Assembly (NCBI RefSeq): GCF_946151075.1
Contig: NZ_CAMGZB010000002.1
Location: 186,001 to 250,000, forward strand
Length of the DNA: 64,000 bases
From: Neobacillus sp. Marseille-Q6967
Lineage (GTDB): Bacteria; Bacillota; Bacilli; Bacillales; Cytobacillaceae
Direction: 5' to 3'
Position numbers and translations under genes: made by a program. Shown one piece after another: positions 29,268-38,988 of the stretch (positions are counted from its first letter, which is position 1; the number at the start of each line of letters is the position of its first letter). Below the pieces are notes generated by a model that worked only from the letters and a program-made list of their open reading frames with translations, was not told the DNA's origin and did no database searches.

Positions 29268-29544
29268 AATTTTAATAAGAACTAGCAAAGACAGGGAAGA
29301 GTACGATGTGCACCTGCTTCAAGAGAGGAAAACCATTAGCTGGAAGGTTTTCTAAGCAGACACTCGGAAGGTCGCCCTCGAGCTTCTTCAGCGAACGGAT
29401 GGAAATATCCTACTAGTTGAAGACGGATCAAATCCGTTATCCGATTTAAGTGCCAATTATTTTACATATAATAATTGGAAAAAAGGTGGTACCGCGAAGC
29501 AAACTCCATTCGTCCTTTTACGACGAATGGGGTTTTTTGTTTTT
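29268..29544 (+). promoter_or_regulatory. T-box riboswitch leader of valS
   Basis: The leader of valS senses uncharged tRNA-Val. The T-box core AAGGTGGTACCGCG is at 29483-29496. Upstream, stem I features are visible: GACAGGGAAGAGTA, then GAGAGGAAAACC with its partner GGTTTTCT, and a candidate specifier codon GTC (Val) at 29371-29373. The terminator stem is CCATTCGTC (29506-29514) pairing with GACGAATGG (29522-29530), followed by GGTTTTTTGTTTTT. Uncharged tRNA-Val would favour the antiterminator and allow valS transcription. Confidence 0.93.
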
Positions 29545-29582
29545 CCGGAAACGAGGATAGATATACAAGGAGGAAGGGTCTA

Positions 29583-32228
29583 ATGGAAACAAAAGAACTA
29601 ACGATGCCAACGAAGTACGATCCACAGTCGATCGAACAGGGGCGCTATGAATGGTGGTTAAAAGGAAAGTTTTTCGAAGCAAAAGATGATGAGGGGAAAC
29701 AGCCTTATACCATCGTGATTCCGCCGCCAAACGTAACTGGGAAACTTCATTTAGGGCATGCGTGGGATACAACTTTGCAAGATATCATGACAAGAATGAA
29801 AAGAATGCAGGGCTATGATGTGTTATGGCTCCCAGGGATGGACCATGCAGGTATCGCAACCCAAGCAAAGGTAGAAGAAAAACTTCGCAGTGAAGGAAAA
29901 AGCCGTTATGACTTAGGCCGTGAAAAGTTTATGGAAGAAACTTGGAAGTGGAAGGAAGAGTATGCTTCCCACATCCGTCAGCAATGGTCAAAATTAGGTT
30001 TAGGCTTAGATTACAGCCGTGAGCGTTTCACACTTGATGAAGGCTTATCAGCAGCGGTTCGTGAAGTATTTGTTACACTTTATAATAAAGGTTTGATTTA
30101 CCGCGGAGAATATATTATTAACTGGGATCCATCAACCAAAACAGCACTTTCTGACATCGAAGTAATCTACAAAGATGTTCAAGGTGCGTTTTATCATATG
30201 AAATATCCACTTGCTGACGGGTCTGGACATATCGAGGTAGCCACCACTCGTCCAGAAACCATGCTAGGTGATACAGCGGTTGCGGTTCATCCAGAAGATG
30301 AGCGTTATAAGCACTTAATCGGAAAAACGGTGATCCTGCCAATCGTTGGCCGTGAAATTCCGATTGTCGGCGATGATTATGTAGATATGGAATTCGGTTC
30401 CGGGGCTGTAAAAATTACCCCTGCACATGACCCGAATGACTTTGAACTTGGAAACCGTCATAATCTTGAGCGAATCCTTGTTATGAACGAAGACGGTTCA
30501 ATGAATCAAAATGCTATGAACTATAAAGGTTTAGACCGTTTCGAATGCCGTAAGCAAATTGTGAAAGATCTTCAAGAACAAGGCGTTCTTTTCAAAATTG
30601 AAGAGCATATGCATTCGGTTGGCCACTCTGAGCGAAGCGGTGCGGTTGTTGAGCCTTACCTTTCCACACAATGGTTCGTTAAAATGCAGCCATTAGCAGA
30701 TGAGGCAATTGCACTTCAAAATAAAGAAAACAAAGTTAACTTTGTACCTGACCGTTTTGAAAAGACGTACCTTCACTGGATGGAGAACATCCGCGACTGG
30801 TGTATTTCCCGTCAGCTATGGTGGGGACACCGAATTCCAGCTTGGTATCATAAAGAAACGGGCGAAGTATTTGTTGGTCATGAGGAACCTGCGGATATTG
30901 AAAATTGGGAACAGGATAAAGATGTATTGGATACATGGTTTAGTTCAGCGCTTTGGCCGTTTTCGACAATGGGCTGGCCAGATAAAGAAGCAGCTGACTT
31001 TAAGCGCTACTTCCCAACAGATGTACTCGTAACCGGTTATGATATCATCTTCTTCTGGGTATCCCGGATGATTTTCCAAAGTATCGAATTTACTGGTGAA
31101 CGTCCATTTAAAGATGTTCTTATCCACGGACTTGTTCGTGATGCTCAAGGACGTAAGATGAGTAAATCACTAGGCAACGGTGTCGATCCGATGGAAGTCA
31201 TTGATCAATATGGAGCCGATTCCCTTCGTTATTTCTTATCGACTGGAAGCTCTCCTGGTCAGGATTTACGTTATAGTACGGAAAAAGTTGAATCTACTTG
31301 GAACTTTGCTAATAAAATTTGGAATGCTTCCCGCTTTGCTTTAATGAATATGGATGGCATGACATACGAAGAAATCGATTTAACCGGCGAAAAATCTGTT
31401 GCTGATAAATGGATTTTGACTCGCTTGAATGAAACCATTGAACATGTAACGAAGCTTTCAGAGCGTTATGAATTCGGAGAAGTTGGCCGTGCATTATACA
31501 ACTTCATCTGGGATGATTTCTGTGATTGGTACATCGAAATGGCGAAGCTTCCTTTATATGGGGAAGATGAAGCGGCTAAGAAAACAACTCGTTCTATCTT
31601 AGCTTATGTACTAGATCAGACAATGCGCCTATTACATCCGTTCATGCCGTTCATTACAGAGGAAATCTGGCAGAACCTGCCGCATCAAGGTGAATCCATT
31701 ACAACTGCCAGCTGGCCTGAAGTAAACCCAGCATTCACAGATGAAGAAGCAGCGCAGGAAATGAAAATGCTAATGGAAATGATTCGCTCCGTACGTAATA
31801 TCCGTGCAGAAGTGAATACACCAATGAGCAAAAAGATTAAGATGCTAGTAAAAACGAAGGATGAGCAAGTTCAAAAAGCAGTTGAAAAGAATCGTGCTTA
31901 TATTGAGAAATTCTGTAATCCTGAAGAATTACAAATCGGCACCAATCTTGAAACTCCTGAAAAGGCCATGGCAGCTGTTATTACCGGTTTGGAAATCTTC
32001 CTTCCATTAGAAGGTTTAATTAACATCGAGGAAGAAATTGCCCGTCTTGAAAAAGAATTCGAGAAGTACACTAAAGAAGTAGAGCGCGTTGAAAAGAAAC
32101 TCAGCAACGAAGGGTTCATGAAAAAGGCACCTGAGAGTGTAATAACGGAAGAGCGTGCAAAAGAAAAAGATTATCGTGAAAAGAGAGCTCTAGTTGAAGC
32201 TCGTTTAAATGAATTAAAAGGTATTTAA
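29583..32228 (+). CDS. valS: Valyl-tRNA synthetase
   Basis: ValS charges tRNA-Val and edits mischarged Thr. I chose the ATG at 29583, after AAGGAGGAAGG; the frame is open back to 29475, but that part belongs to the T-box leader. The resulting 881 residues match the Bacillus length. The class-I motif HLGH is at 56-59 ([16 protein letters not shown]) and KMSKS at about 525 ([14 protein letters not shown]). The editing domain lies between ([19 protein letters not shown]). A tRNA-binding C-terminal arm with a coiled coil ends the protein. Confidence 0.98.
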   Translation: METKELTMPTKYDPQSIEQGRYEWWLKGKFFEAKDDEGKQPYTIVIPPPNVTGKLHLGHAWDTTLQDIMTRMKRMQGYDVLWLPGMDHAGIATQAKVEEKLRSEGKSRYDLGREKFMEETWKWKEEYASHIRQQWSKLGLGLDYSRERFTLDEGLSAAVREVFVTLYNKGLIYRGEYIINWDPSTKTALSDIEVIYKDVQGAFYHMKYPLADGSGHIEVATTRPETMLGDTAVAVHPEDERYKHLIGKTVILPIVGREIPIVGDDYVDMEFGSGAVKITPAHDPNDFELGNRHNLERILVMNEDGSMNQNAMNYKGLDRFECRKQIVKDLQEQGVLFKIEEHMHSVGHSERSGAVVEPYLSTQWFVKMQPLADEAIALQNKENKVNFVPDRFEKTYLHWMENIRDWCISRQLWWGHRIPAWYHKETGEVFVGHEEPADIENWEQDKDVLDTWFSSALWPFSTMGWPDKEAADFKRYFPTDVLVTGYDIIFFWVSRMIFQSIEFTGERPFKDVLIHGLVRDAQGRKMSKSLGNGVDPMEVIDQYGADSLRYFLSTGSSPGQDLRYSTEKVESTWNFANKIWNASRFALMNMDGMTYEEIDLTGEKSVADKWILTRLNETIEHVTKLSERYEFGEVGRALYNFIWDDFCDWYIEMAKLPLYGEDEAAKKTTRSILAYVLDQTMRLLHPFMPFITEEIWQNLPHQGESITTASWPEVNPAFTDEEAAQEMKMLMEMIRSVRNIRAEVNTPMSKKIKMLVKTKDEQVQKAVEKNRAYIEKFCNPEELQIGTNLETPEKAMAAVITGLEIFLPLEGLINIEEEIARLEKEFEKYTKEVERVEKKLSNEGFMKKAPESVITEERAKEKDYREKRALVEARLNELKGI

Positions 32229-32233
32229 TAAGT

Positions 32234-32268
32234 GAAGACGAGTCCTGGTTAGGATTCGTCTTCTTTTA
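32234..32268 (+). terminator. Terminator of valS
   Basis: GAAGACGAGTCCT (32234-32246) pairs with AGGATTCGTCTTC (32251-32263, one wobble), followed by TTTT. folC begins 24 bases on. Confidence 0.75.
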
Positions 32269-32291
32269 GACAAACAAAAGGGGTGCTATGG

Positions 32292-33614
32292 ATGTTTAAT
32301 ACCTACGAAGAAGCCCTTGAATGGATCCATGCGCGATTAAGGCTCGGCATCAAACCCGGTTTAAAACGTATGGAGTGGATGATGGAGAAACTAGGGCATC
32401 CAGAAACAAAAATGAAAACTGTTCATATTGGAGGTACGAACGGAAAGGGATCGACAGTAACTTTTCTGCGCTCAATATTAGAAGCAGGGGGCTATACAGT
32501 TGGTACCTTTACCTCGCCGTATATTGAACAGTTTAATGAACGGATCAGTGTGAACGGGGTACCTATTCGTGATGAAGAGATTGTAGAACTCACAAACATC
32601 ATCCGGCCGTTAGCTGATGAGTTAGAAGCAACAGAGCTTGGGGGACCAACGGAATTCGAAGTGATTACGGCCATGTCATTTTATTATTTTGCTAACATGA
32701 ATCAAACTGATATCGTGTTATACGAAGTCGGCCTAGGCGGCAGATTTGATTCGACCAATATCATCCGTCCTTTAGCCAGCATCATTACGAATATCGGATT
32801 AGATCACACCAATATACTCGGCCATACGCATGAAGAAATTGCTTTTGAAAAAGCGGGCATTATAAAAGAACATACACCTATATTTACAGCAGTAAAATAC
32901 CCTGGTGCACTTCAAGTAATAGAAAATCAGGCTGATAAAATGCAGGCGCCAATTTTTAGATTAAATTATGAATTTAACATTGAAATGCATCAATCGATAG
33001 CGAAGGGTGAAATTTTTACCCTAACCACTATTGATGCTTCACATGAGGGACTAGAAATCAGGATGATGGGCCAGCATCAGACAGAGAATGCCGCTTTAGC
33101 AGTGATGGCTGCTAGATATCTGAATCAGACAGATGATTATACATTGTCCTTTGAAACCATTGAGCAAGGTTTAAAGAAAGCTTATTGGCCAGGCAGGTTA
33201 GAAATTATTTCCGAACACCCGCTTGTCATTATTGACGGAGCTCATAATGACGAGGGGATTAATGCACTTGTCCAAGCCCTCACTAGCAGGTATGAGGACA
33301 AAAGCATCCATATTGTGTTTGCAGCCTTAAAGGATAAAAAACTGGATCAAATGATTTCGCAATTGGATCAAATTGCTGATCAAATTTCGTTTGTTGAATT
33401 TGATTTCCCGCGGGCAGCAGCAGCGGTTGATTTATACACAATTAGTAAATCTAGGAATAAAACAATGGCCGCCGATTGGAAAAATTACCTCAAAGAAGCA
33501 GTTCAAACCGTTGATACTAGTAGTATTCTCGTCGTAACAGGGTCACTTTATTTTATTTCGGAAGCAAAGCCTCATTTATATGAATTTTTAAAAAACAATC
33601 CGATTGCATTATGA
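32292..33614 (+). CDS. folC: Folylpolyglutamate synthase/dihydrofolate synthase
   Basis: FolC adds glutamate to dihydropteroate and extends the glutamate tail of folates. The start is the ATG at 32292 after AAAAGGGGTG; a GTG at 32283 in the same frame overlaps the ribosome site. The 440-residue Mur-ligase-type protein has the P-loop GGTNGKGS at 47-54, GPTEFEVITAMSFYYF, EVGLGGRFDSTN, and the C-terminal EIISEHPLVIIDGAHND. The valS-folC order is as in B. subtilis. Confidence 0.96.
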   Translation: MFNTYEEALEWIHARLRLGIKPGLKRMEWMMEKLGHPETKMKTVHIGGTNGKGSTVTFLRSILEAGGYTVGTFTSPYIEQFNERISVNGVPIRDEEIVELTNIIRPLADELEATELGGPTEFEVITAMSFYYFANMNQTDIVLYEVGLGGRFDSTNIIRPLASIITNIGLDHTNILGHTHEEIAFEKAGIIKEHTPIFTAVKYPGALQVIENQADKMQAPIFRLNYEFNIEMHQSIAKGEIFTLTTIDASHEGLEIRMMGQHQTENAALAVMAARYLNQTDDYTLSFETIEQGLKKAYWPGRLEIISEHPLVIIDGAHNDEGINALVQALTSRYEDKSIHIVFAALKDKKLDQMISQLDQIADQISFVEFDFPRAAAAVDLYTISKSRNKTMAADWKNYLKEAVQTVDTSSILVVTGSLYFISEAKPHLYEFLKNNPIAL

Positions 33615-33685
33615 CAAGCATAGGTAATTTTGATAAAATAAATTTATCTCAATTTGAAAATAATTGGTAAAGGAGGATGAGGATT

Positions 33686-35401
33686 ATGGCTGTGAAACCG
33701 CAGATTCAAAGAATGATTTTTCTTGTATGGCTGATAATCGTACCTGCAGGAATGTGGTTCACCTATAAAGCTTATCCTCCTGACTTTTCAGGCCAGTGGT
33801 TAGAGTTACTTGCATTTTTACTGTTAACGGCCATTGTTGCCTCGATGCCAATCGTAATTAACGAAATTTCTATCTTCTTAATTCAATGGGTGTCATTAGC
33901 TGCATTTCTTAAATTTGGAATATTTGCAGAAATGATGTTTGCCCAGATTGCGGTTATCGTTTTACTCCTAAGAATAAGAGTCCCTAAGAGTGAATTCTTC
34001 CGTTTTCCACTCAATTTAAATATGTTCTTTTTTGTTTCGTTTTTGAGTGGAAATATCTATTATCTATTAGGCGGTGAACCTTCACCCAGCCTCGTTTCCA
34101 ACCCTAAAACCTTATGGCTTGCAGTTATATACGGCGTGGTTAGTTACCTTTTTAACCAAATATTTATTTCATACCACCTTTATTTTGTCTATAAAAGTAA
34201 AGAGCCTTACTTTGGTAAGGATTTTATCGTAGAAACGATCACTACACTTATCACATTACCTCTAGGATTAATGCTGTACATGTTTTATAACCAGGTTGGC
34301 TTTGTAGCTGTTCTTATTGTCGGTATTCCATTTATCAGCCTATCCATCATTTTCAATCTCTATTATTCCAGTCAAAAGGTAAATGAATATTTACAAAAAG
34401 CAGCAGAAATTGGCCATCAAATGGCAGAACGGCTTCAGGTCAATGATGTAATTGATCTGTTTATCCAAAAGTTATCTGAGATGCTTCCGGTTGACTATGC
34501 TTACATATTGGAGGTTGTTAATGAGGACGAGCTCCAATTAGTCCGCAGGATTGAAAGTGGAGAGGTCCTAACAAACGTTATGCCAAAGGTGAAAAAAAGC
34601 GAAGGGATCAGCGGCTTTGCTTGGTCTAAAGAAAAAGCCTATATGTATTCTTCACGTAAGGGTTGGGAACGATTTACAGTCGGCTATCTCCCAAAGGACG
34701 CTGAAAGTATCTTATCCGTTCCAATCGTAAGAAGTAAGAAAGTAATCGGAGTATTATTGCTCCTTTCCAAAAGGAAACATGCATATGAAAAATCACAGCT
34801 GATGATTGTTGATATACTATGTTCCTATTTTGCCGTCGCTATGGAAAATGCCAAGCATTATGAGTTAACGAAAATGCATAGTGAACGTTGCGCCTTAACG
34901 AACTTATACAACTATCGTTATTTTGAAAATGTGCTTACTGAGGAATTTAATAAGTTATTTCAATTTGAACGGAAACAATTATCCCTCATCATCCTTGATA
35001 TCGACCATTTTAAAGCCGTTAATGACACGTACGGTCATCAAAGCGGAAATGAAATTCTCGTAGAACTAGGATCAAGGTTAACGAAGTTAGTCGGAAATCT
35101 CGGTACGGTCGCCCGCTATGGAGGTGAGGAATTTGTTGTGCTATTACCGGATGTGAACAAAGGAGAGGCTTTTAACATGGCTGAACTAATTCGCGAATCC
35201 ATCGCCAACTGGCCGTTTCTCTTAAAGCAATCCTTAGATCAACTACAACAGCAGGTTATAATCACTGCCTCCATCGGAGTAGCGACAGCTCCAGAGGATG
35301 CGGAAGATGCACTGGCACTCATACGGCATGCTGATAGAGCTTTGTATGTAGGGGCGAAACGTGCGGGAAGGAATCGCGTTGCAGAGTATTCTTCGTGTTA
35401 G
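33686..35401 (+). CDS. Membrane-anchored GAF-GGDEF diguanylate cyclase
   Basis: GGDEF enzymes make c-di-GMP from two GTP. The start is the ATG at 33686, nine bases after AAAGGAGG; an ATG at 33677 overlaps that site. In the 571 residues about seven membrane helices (about 8-215) come first. A GAF domain follows (about 250-390, with the SVPIVRSKKVIGVLLLLS core), then the GGDEF domain (about 405-570). The signature is GGEEF at 479-483, which is active in characterised enzymes. The usual RxxD product-inhibition site just upstream is replaced by GNLGT. It lies between folC and the T4P genes. Confidence 0.93.
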   Translation: MAVKPQIQRMIFLVWLIIVPAGMWFTYKAYPPDFSGQWLELLAFLLLTAIVASMPIVINEISIFLIQWVSLAAFLKFGIFAEMMFAQIAVIVLLLRIRVPKSEFFRFPLNLNMFFFVSFLSGNIYYLLGGEPSPSLVSNPKTLWLAVIYGVVSYLFNQIFISYHLYFVYKSKEPYFGKDFIVETITTLITLPLGLMLYMFYNQVGFVAVLIVGIPFISLSIIFNLYYSSQKVNEYLQKAAEIGHQMAERLQVNDVIDLFIQKLSEMLPVDYAYILEVVNEDELQLVRRIESGEVLTNVMPKVKKSEGISGFAWSKEKAYMYSSRKGWERFTVGYLPKDAESILSVPIVRSKKVIGVLLLLSKRKHAYEKSQLMIVDILCSYFAVAMENAKHYELTKMHSERCALTNLYNYRYFENVLTEEFNKLFQFERKQLSLIILDIDHFKAVNDTYGHQSGNEILVELGSRLTKLVGNLGTVARYGGEEFVVLLPDVNKGEAFNMAELIRESIANWPFLLKQSLDQLQQQVIITASIGVATAPEDAEDALALIRHADRALYVGAKRAGRNRVAEYSSC

Positions 35402-35462
35402 AAATATAAAATTAAGTACGTACTAGTAATAATTTGCGCAAGCAATAACGTAATAAAAAAGG

Positions 35463-35498
35463 GAATCCATGTTGGTTAAACAACTTGGATTCTCTTTT
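35463..35498 (+). terminator. Bidirectional terminator between the cyclase gene and the minor-pilin genes
   Basis: GAATCCATGTTG (35463-35474) pairs with CAACTTGGATTC (35481-35492) with one mismatch. TCTTTT follows on the plus strand; on the minus strand the stem is followed by CCTTTTTTATT. It serves two convergent units. Confidence 0.75.
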
Positions 35499-35523
35499 AA
35501 TTTGGTAATTAAAATTTGTAAAT

Positions 35524-36693
35524 TTAATTATAGTTTACATTATTAATTACAGTTTCAAGTTCATCAAAGGTAGGACCACAAATTGTTCCAACATCTTCGG
35601 GAAAAGGCTTTGTGGGGTTTACTGAGACACCATTGGGGATTGACCCTTTAATATACAGTTCTCCATTATTAGTAACCTTTTTATTAGGAGTTATAATATC
35701 CCCTATTATATACAGTTTCCCATTATTAGTTAGTTCTGGGACTTCAATATTACCCTTAATACAAACCGTATATTGACTGCCTATTAACATGGAATCCCTG
35801 ACATCAACACCATTTTTTACAAATACCTCTTTTGGACTAGAACTTGATAATTCCAACTTCCCATAAACAATTAAGCTGCCTCCAACATATAAAGTAAGGT
35901 TAGGTAGTGATTGACCATTTGGTGGTGCTGATAAGTGCCCATTAACAACCATGTCACCTACTGATTCTATAATAGAATTTTGCACATGTTGGGCATTTTT
36001 TTCAAAAGTAATTGTTTCTCCACGGATTTGCATGTTGTTCATGTTGTTACTAGTGTTCTCAAATATTAGAGGACCGTTTGAGTAAAATTTCTTATTTTCC
36101 ATACCGTTCCCTGAAGGAACTGTTCCGCCAGCAGCTATTTCCTGACAAGTCATTCCAGGTGGGGTGTTAATACAATTAGGTGTAATTGTATTAAAGGCAG
36201 GAAAAGCAGCCCCCATGTCAATGCTCATTTTCCCGCTAAGAGTAGTTTCCTCTTCATTTTCCGTACCAATAAGGGTAAAATCAATATTTATTATATTTAA
36301 ATCTCTAGATACTTCAAATTTTGAGTTTTTTATAGATACAGAAGAACCTGTAATGGGTAATATTGGGGTCCCAACAGGATAATCCTTTGGAAATTCTTCT
36401 CTAATATATCTAGCAATATCATCAATTTCTGAACTAGTATAGTTCCTCTCTTGATATAATGCGTAGCCAAGTTTTGTTATTTTTTCTTCAAAAATGTTCT
36501 GAATGGCTACTTGGTATCGAGAAACTCCCATCTCGGCTACAGCAACTGATTGAGATACTTCTTCCACTACCTGGTTTTGTTTCACACTATTCATTGATAG
36601 ACCCGTAAAGGATAGGAAAAACACCATTAAAACCGTCACGATTAGCAACACTGTCACAAGTGCATACCCTTTTTCGTTATTAACTTTACTCAT
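35524..36693 (-). CDS. PilX-like pilus assembly protein with a beta-helix-like C-terminus
   Basis: This 389-residue protein starts with a short basic leader and a membrane segment (KGYALVTVLLIVTVLMVFFL, residues 8-27), then a helix with the PilX_N-type pattern (VSQSVAVAEMGVSRY). Glu at +5 of the pilin-like helix is replaced by Thr, as is usual in PilX/GspK-type tip components. The C-terminal half (about 190-370) is a series of short strands separated by glycines (LYVGGSLIVYGKLELS, KLYIIGDI, ELYIKGSI), suggesting a beta-helix like that of bactofilins. It overlaps the gene upstream by four bases and is the last of three minus-strand pilin-type genes. Confidence 0.78.
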   Translation of the reverse strand: MSKVNNEKGYALVTVLLIVTVLMVFFLSFTGLSMNSVKQNQVVEEVSQSVAVAEMGVSRYQVAIQNIFEEKITKLGYALYQERNYTSSEIDDIARYIREEFPKDYPVGTPILPITGSSVSIKNSKFEVSRDLNIINIDFTLIGTENEEETTLSGKMSIDMGAAFPAFNTITPNCINTPPGMTCQEIAAGGTVPSGNGMENKKFYSNGPLIFENTSNNMNNMQIRGETITFEKNAQHVQNSIIESVGDMVVNGHLSAPPNGQSLPNLTLYVGGSLIVYGKLELSSSSPKEVFVKNGVDVRDSMLIGSQYTVCIKGNIEVPELTNNGKLYIIGDIITPNKKVTNNGELYIKGSIPNGVSVNPTKPFPEDVGTICGPTFDELETVINNVNYN

Positions 36694-37151
36694 TGATAAT
36701 CAACACCCTTGACTCGATATAGAAGTGTATCTAATGCTATCTTGTTATCTGAATCGTTCTTATCACTAACGCTCAATTCTAGTAACGCATCATCTTGATG
36801 TGGATTTATTGAACTTGAAATTCCATTTTTAATTTTGAAATTAATACACATGTTTGCATTACTATATACATATTTTTTTGCATTTGGATCATTTTTAGCT
36901 GGTAAATAAACTAAGATTTCACACTTTGAACTTGAGTTTTCAATGTCATAACCATCCGAGGTTTGATGAATACTTTTTAAGTTTGTAATAATAAGGTTTG
37001 CTTCTTGTATCATTGAGTTCTTTGAAATGGCTTTTTGTGAAAAATTAAAGCCCTGAAAAAATATACTCCAAACGCTAATACTGATTATTGAAAGAATAAC
37101 TAATGTTGCTAATACTTCGACGAGTGTTAGACCGTCTTCACCTCGTTTCAT
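36690..37151 (-). CDS. Type IV minor prepilin (GLTLVEV type)
   Basis: The 153-residue product has a short charged leader ending in Gly and a class-IVa prepilin N-terminus (DG|LTLVEVLATLVILSIIS) with Glu at +5, so it should be cut and N-methylated by the peptidase at 44809. It has one N-terminal helix and a small globular domain with two cysteines (SSSKCEIL and NANMCINF) that could form a disulfide. GGAGAGG precedes its ATG. Its start lies 11 bases after the preceding pilin gene, and its stop codon overlaps the start of the PilX-like gene. Confidence 0.85.
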   Translation of the reverse strand: MKRGEDGLTLVEVLATLVILSIISISVWSIFFQGFNFSQKAISKNSMIQEANLIITNLKSIHQTSDGYDIENSSSKCEILVYLPAKNDPNAKKYVYSNANMCINFKIKNGISSSINPHQDDALLELSVSDKNDSDNKIALDTLLYRVKGVDYQ

Positions 37152-37162
37152 TTTTTCCTCTC

Positions 37163-37654
37163 CTATCTCTTAACTTTTACATACCCATAGGTCTCACTTG
37201 TTGTTGTATTACCTTTTTTTACTTGAACGACTATAAGGTGTGCTTTATATACTTGTGAAGTTTCCTCAGACCTAGGTGACTTATTAATTTTAATAGTCAC
37301 ATCAAAGTTGTTCCTTTTTGTAATAAATATATAATCTGTACCGCTTGGGTTAGGTTTGAATTCAGTATAGTAATCTCTTTCATTTACTTGATTAGGGGGA
37401 AAAACTGATCCAATTTGGCTGACTTGATTAGTTGGGTTAATTTGAAGAAAAGATTTAACTTTACGAGATTCTTGCCAATCTATAAGTATTTCTTTAGCAA
37501 TATTAATGGCTTGTGCTTTATCTTGGTTTTGTTTATTAACAAAACCCATTTGAGGATACAAATTCAAAATAGATATTAACACAATTGATAGAATAGTCAT
37601 TGCTAAAAGAACCTCTAATAGGGTAACCCCTTTTTCTTCTTTAATAATTTTCAT
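37163..37654 (-). CDS. Type IV minor prepilin (GVTLLEV type, PilV-like)
   Basis: The start is the second ATG (37654), because AAGGGA lies nine bases upstream of it and directly abuts the first ATG at 37663. The 163-residue product has the leader MKIIKEEKG, then the prepilin helix VTLLEVLLAMTILSIVLIS with Glu at +5. It is the first gene of the minus-strand pilin block, divergent from the plus-strand T4P genes. The three genes look clearly more A/T-rich than the neighbouring housekeeping genes. Minor pilins of this kind prime pilus assembly at the tip. Confidence 0.85.
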   Translation of the reverse strand: MKIIKEEKGVTLLEVLLAMTILSIVLISILNLYPQMGFVNKQNQDKAQAINIAKEILIDWQESRKVKSFLQINPTNQVSQIGSVFPPNQVNERDYYTEFKPNPSGTDYIFITKRNNFDVTIKINKSPRSEETSQVYKAHLIVVQVKKGNTTTSETYGYVKVKR

Positions 37655-37850
37655 TACAACCATTCCCTTCTGGGGAGAAAATATTAAAAATTGTGTTTAC
37701 TAGATAAATTTTAACAGATATAGGACACAATAATTAACAAAATCAGTTATTTTTACCCATAAAAGTTTTCCAGCTTCTTTTAAACTAGTTAAAAGTATTA
37801 TACAATATCTAGTAGACGAATTTTGTCTAATTTTTGTATTTATTGATAAA

Positions 37851-37883
37851 AAAATATGATTTTTTGGAATAAAATGTAGTTTA
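37851..37883 (+). promoter_or_regulatory. Possible ComK-type AT-box pair upstream of the T4P run
   Basis: AAAA-TATGA-TTTT (37851-37863) fits the ComK AT-box AAAA-N5-TTTT exactly. AAAA-TGTAG-TTTA (37871-37883) fits in seven of eight fixed positions. They are seven bases apart, where functional pairs usually have eight, 18 or 31. The region is very A/T-rich, so chance is a real alternative. Confidence 0.25.
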
Positions 37884-37919
37884 ATAGGATAAATGTACTA
37901 TTTAAAGGGATGTGGGTCA

Positions 37920-38963
37920 ATGCTATCTATTATTTGGGCCTTTGGGGCTATGTTGGTTCTAATGTTGATTATTTTTGTATTACCGCTTAGTTACACAAAG
38001 AAAGGTAAAACGGTGGTTGTCTTGGCCGGTTTTTTATTGGCGCTTGGCGGGCTTGCTGCTGCAGCAACTTTTCCATTATGGCAAACTTCATTAATGATAC
38101 TCGCACTCTCATTTTTCGCTGCTTACTTTTTGGACAATCGGTTAGCAAAAGTCCTTTACACAGTAAAAAATGAAGTTTCGGTTGTAGATGAGTTCGAGGA
38201 TTTTGATTCTTCCTTAGTAGAAAATAAAACAGATGACCTTGAGTTCATGAATCTGGCTGATGTAGAAATAGCAGCAACTAGTGTAAATACAACTGATACA
38301 ACCATGAACGATGATGATTTACCTCTAGTAAAACCGATTGTATCTCGTTCTGTAGAACTAGAAAAAGATAAAAATGACGAGGGAATTTTGGATGATTCTG
38401 AACTAGCAGCTGGTTATTTAGCTGATATTGAAAGTTTACTAGAAGATAGTCATGAGGAAACAGTAGAATTAGAGCAGCTTTCAGTCCTTAATTTAGAGAC
38501 TATTGAAAAAGATGATTATGAGGACTTAGAGTTATTTGTAGTAAAAGATACAGCCGTTGAAAGTCATCTTATTGAGGAAGATGACTTAGAGGAAATAACA
38601 GTGAAATCAAATTGGCTTGACGACTTAGATGAAATCTCTGTAATTGAAGATAAAAAAGAAATTATGTTAAACGGTGAAGATGATTGTGAAGATTTAGAAC
38701 AATTTGTCGTGAACGAAACTCCAATACAAGATGACGATTCCTTAGAAGAAATAACAGTAGACTCAGGCTGGATGGATGAGTTAGCTGAACTAACTGTAAT
38801 CGAAGATGTTGAAAGAGACCACAAGGAAACTGACAGAATTCAGGAGATTCCATTTGATGATTTTGAATTAGAGGAGTTATTTGCTGATAAAGAATCAGCA
38901 GCTAGTCAGGACAATGACATAGATGAAAAAAAATCTGTAAAAGAACTTAACTTACAGAAGTAA
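37920..38963 (+). CDS. Membrane protein with a long acidic, internally duplicated tail
   Basis: I do not recognise this family. The ATG at 37920 follows AAAGGGATGTGGG; an ATG at 37893 in the same frame is possible but lies before that site. The 347-residue product has three membrane helices in the first 80 residues (LSIIWAFGAMLVLMLIIFVL, VVVLAGFLLALGGLAAAATF, SLMILALSFFAAYFL). A tail of more than 250 residues rich in D and E follows. The tail contains a duplicated module of about 45 residues: EDLELFVVKDT...LEEITVKSNWLDDL...ISVIED, then EDLEQFVVNET...LEEITVDSGWMDEL...LTVIED. It opens the plus-strand T4P run, 25 bases before the next gene. Confidence 0.75.
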   Translation: MLSIIWAFGAMLVLMLIIFVLPLSYTKKGKTVVVLAGFLLALGGLAAAATFPLWQTSLMILALSFFAAYFLDNRLAKVLYTVKNEVSVVDEFEDFDSSLVENKTDDLEFMNLADVEIAATSVNTTDTTMNDDDLPLVKPIVSRSVELEKDKNDEGILDDSELAAGYLADIESLLEDSHEETVELEQLSVLNLETIEKDDYEDLELFVVKDTAVESHLIEEDDLEEITVKSNWLDDLDEISVIEDKKEIMLNGEDDCEDLEQFVVNETPIQDDDSLEEITVDSGWMDELAELTVIEDVERDHKETDRIQEIPFDDFELEELFADKESAASQDNDIDEKKSVKELNLQK

Positions 38964-38988
38964 TTTGAGATAGAAGGGGGGCGTTACC

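Noticed and set aside
29475-29582. N-terminal extension of ValS
   Set aside because: The stretch is the T-box antiterminator/terminator; the ribosome site and the conserved start are at 29583.
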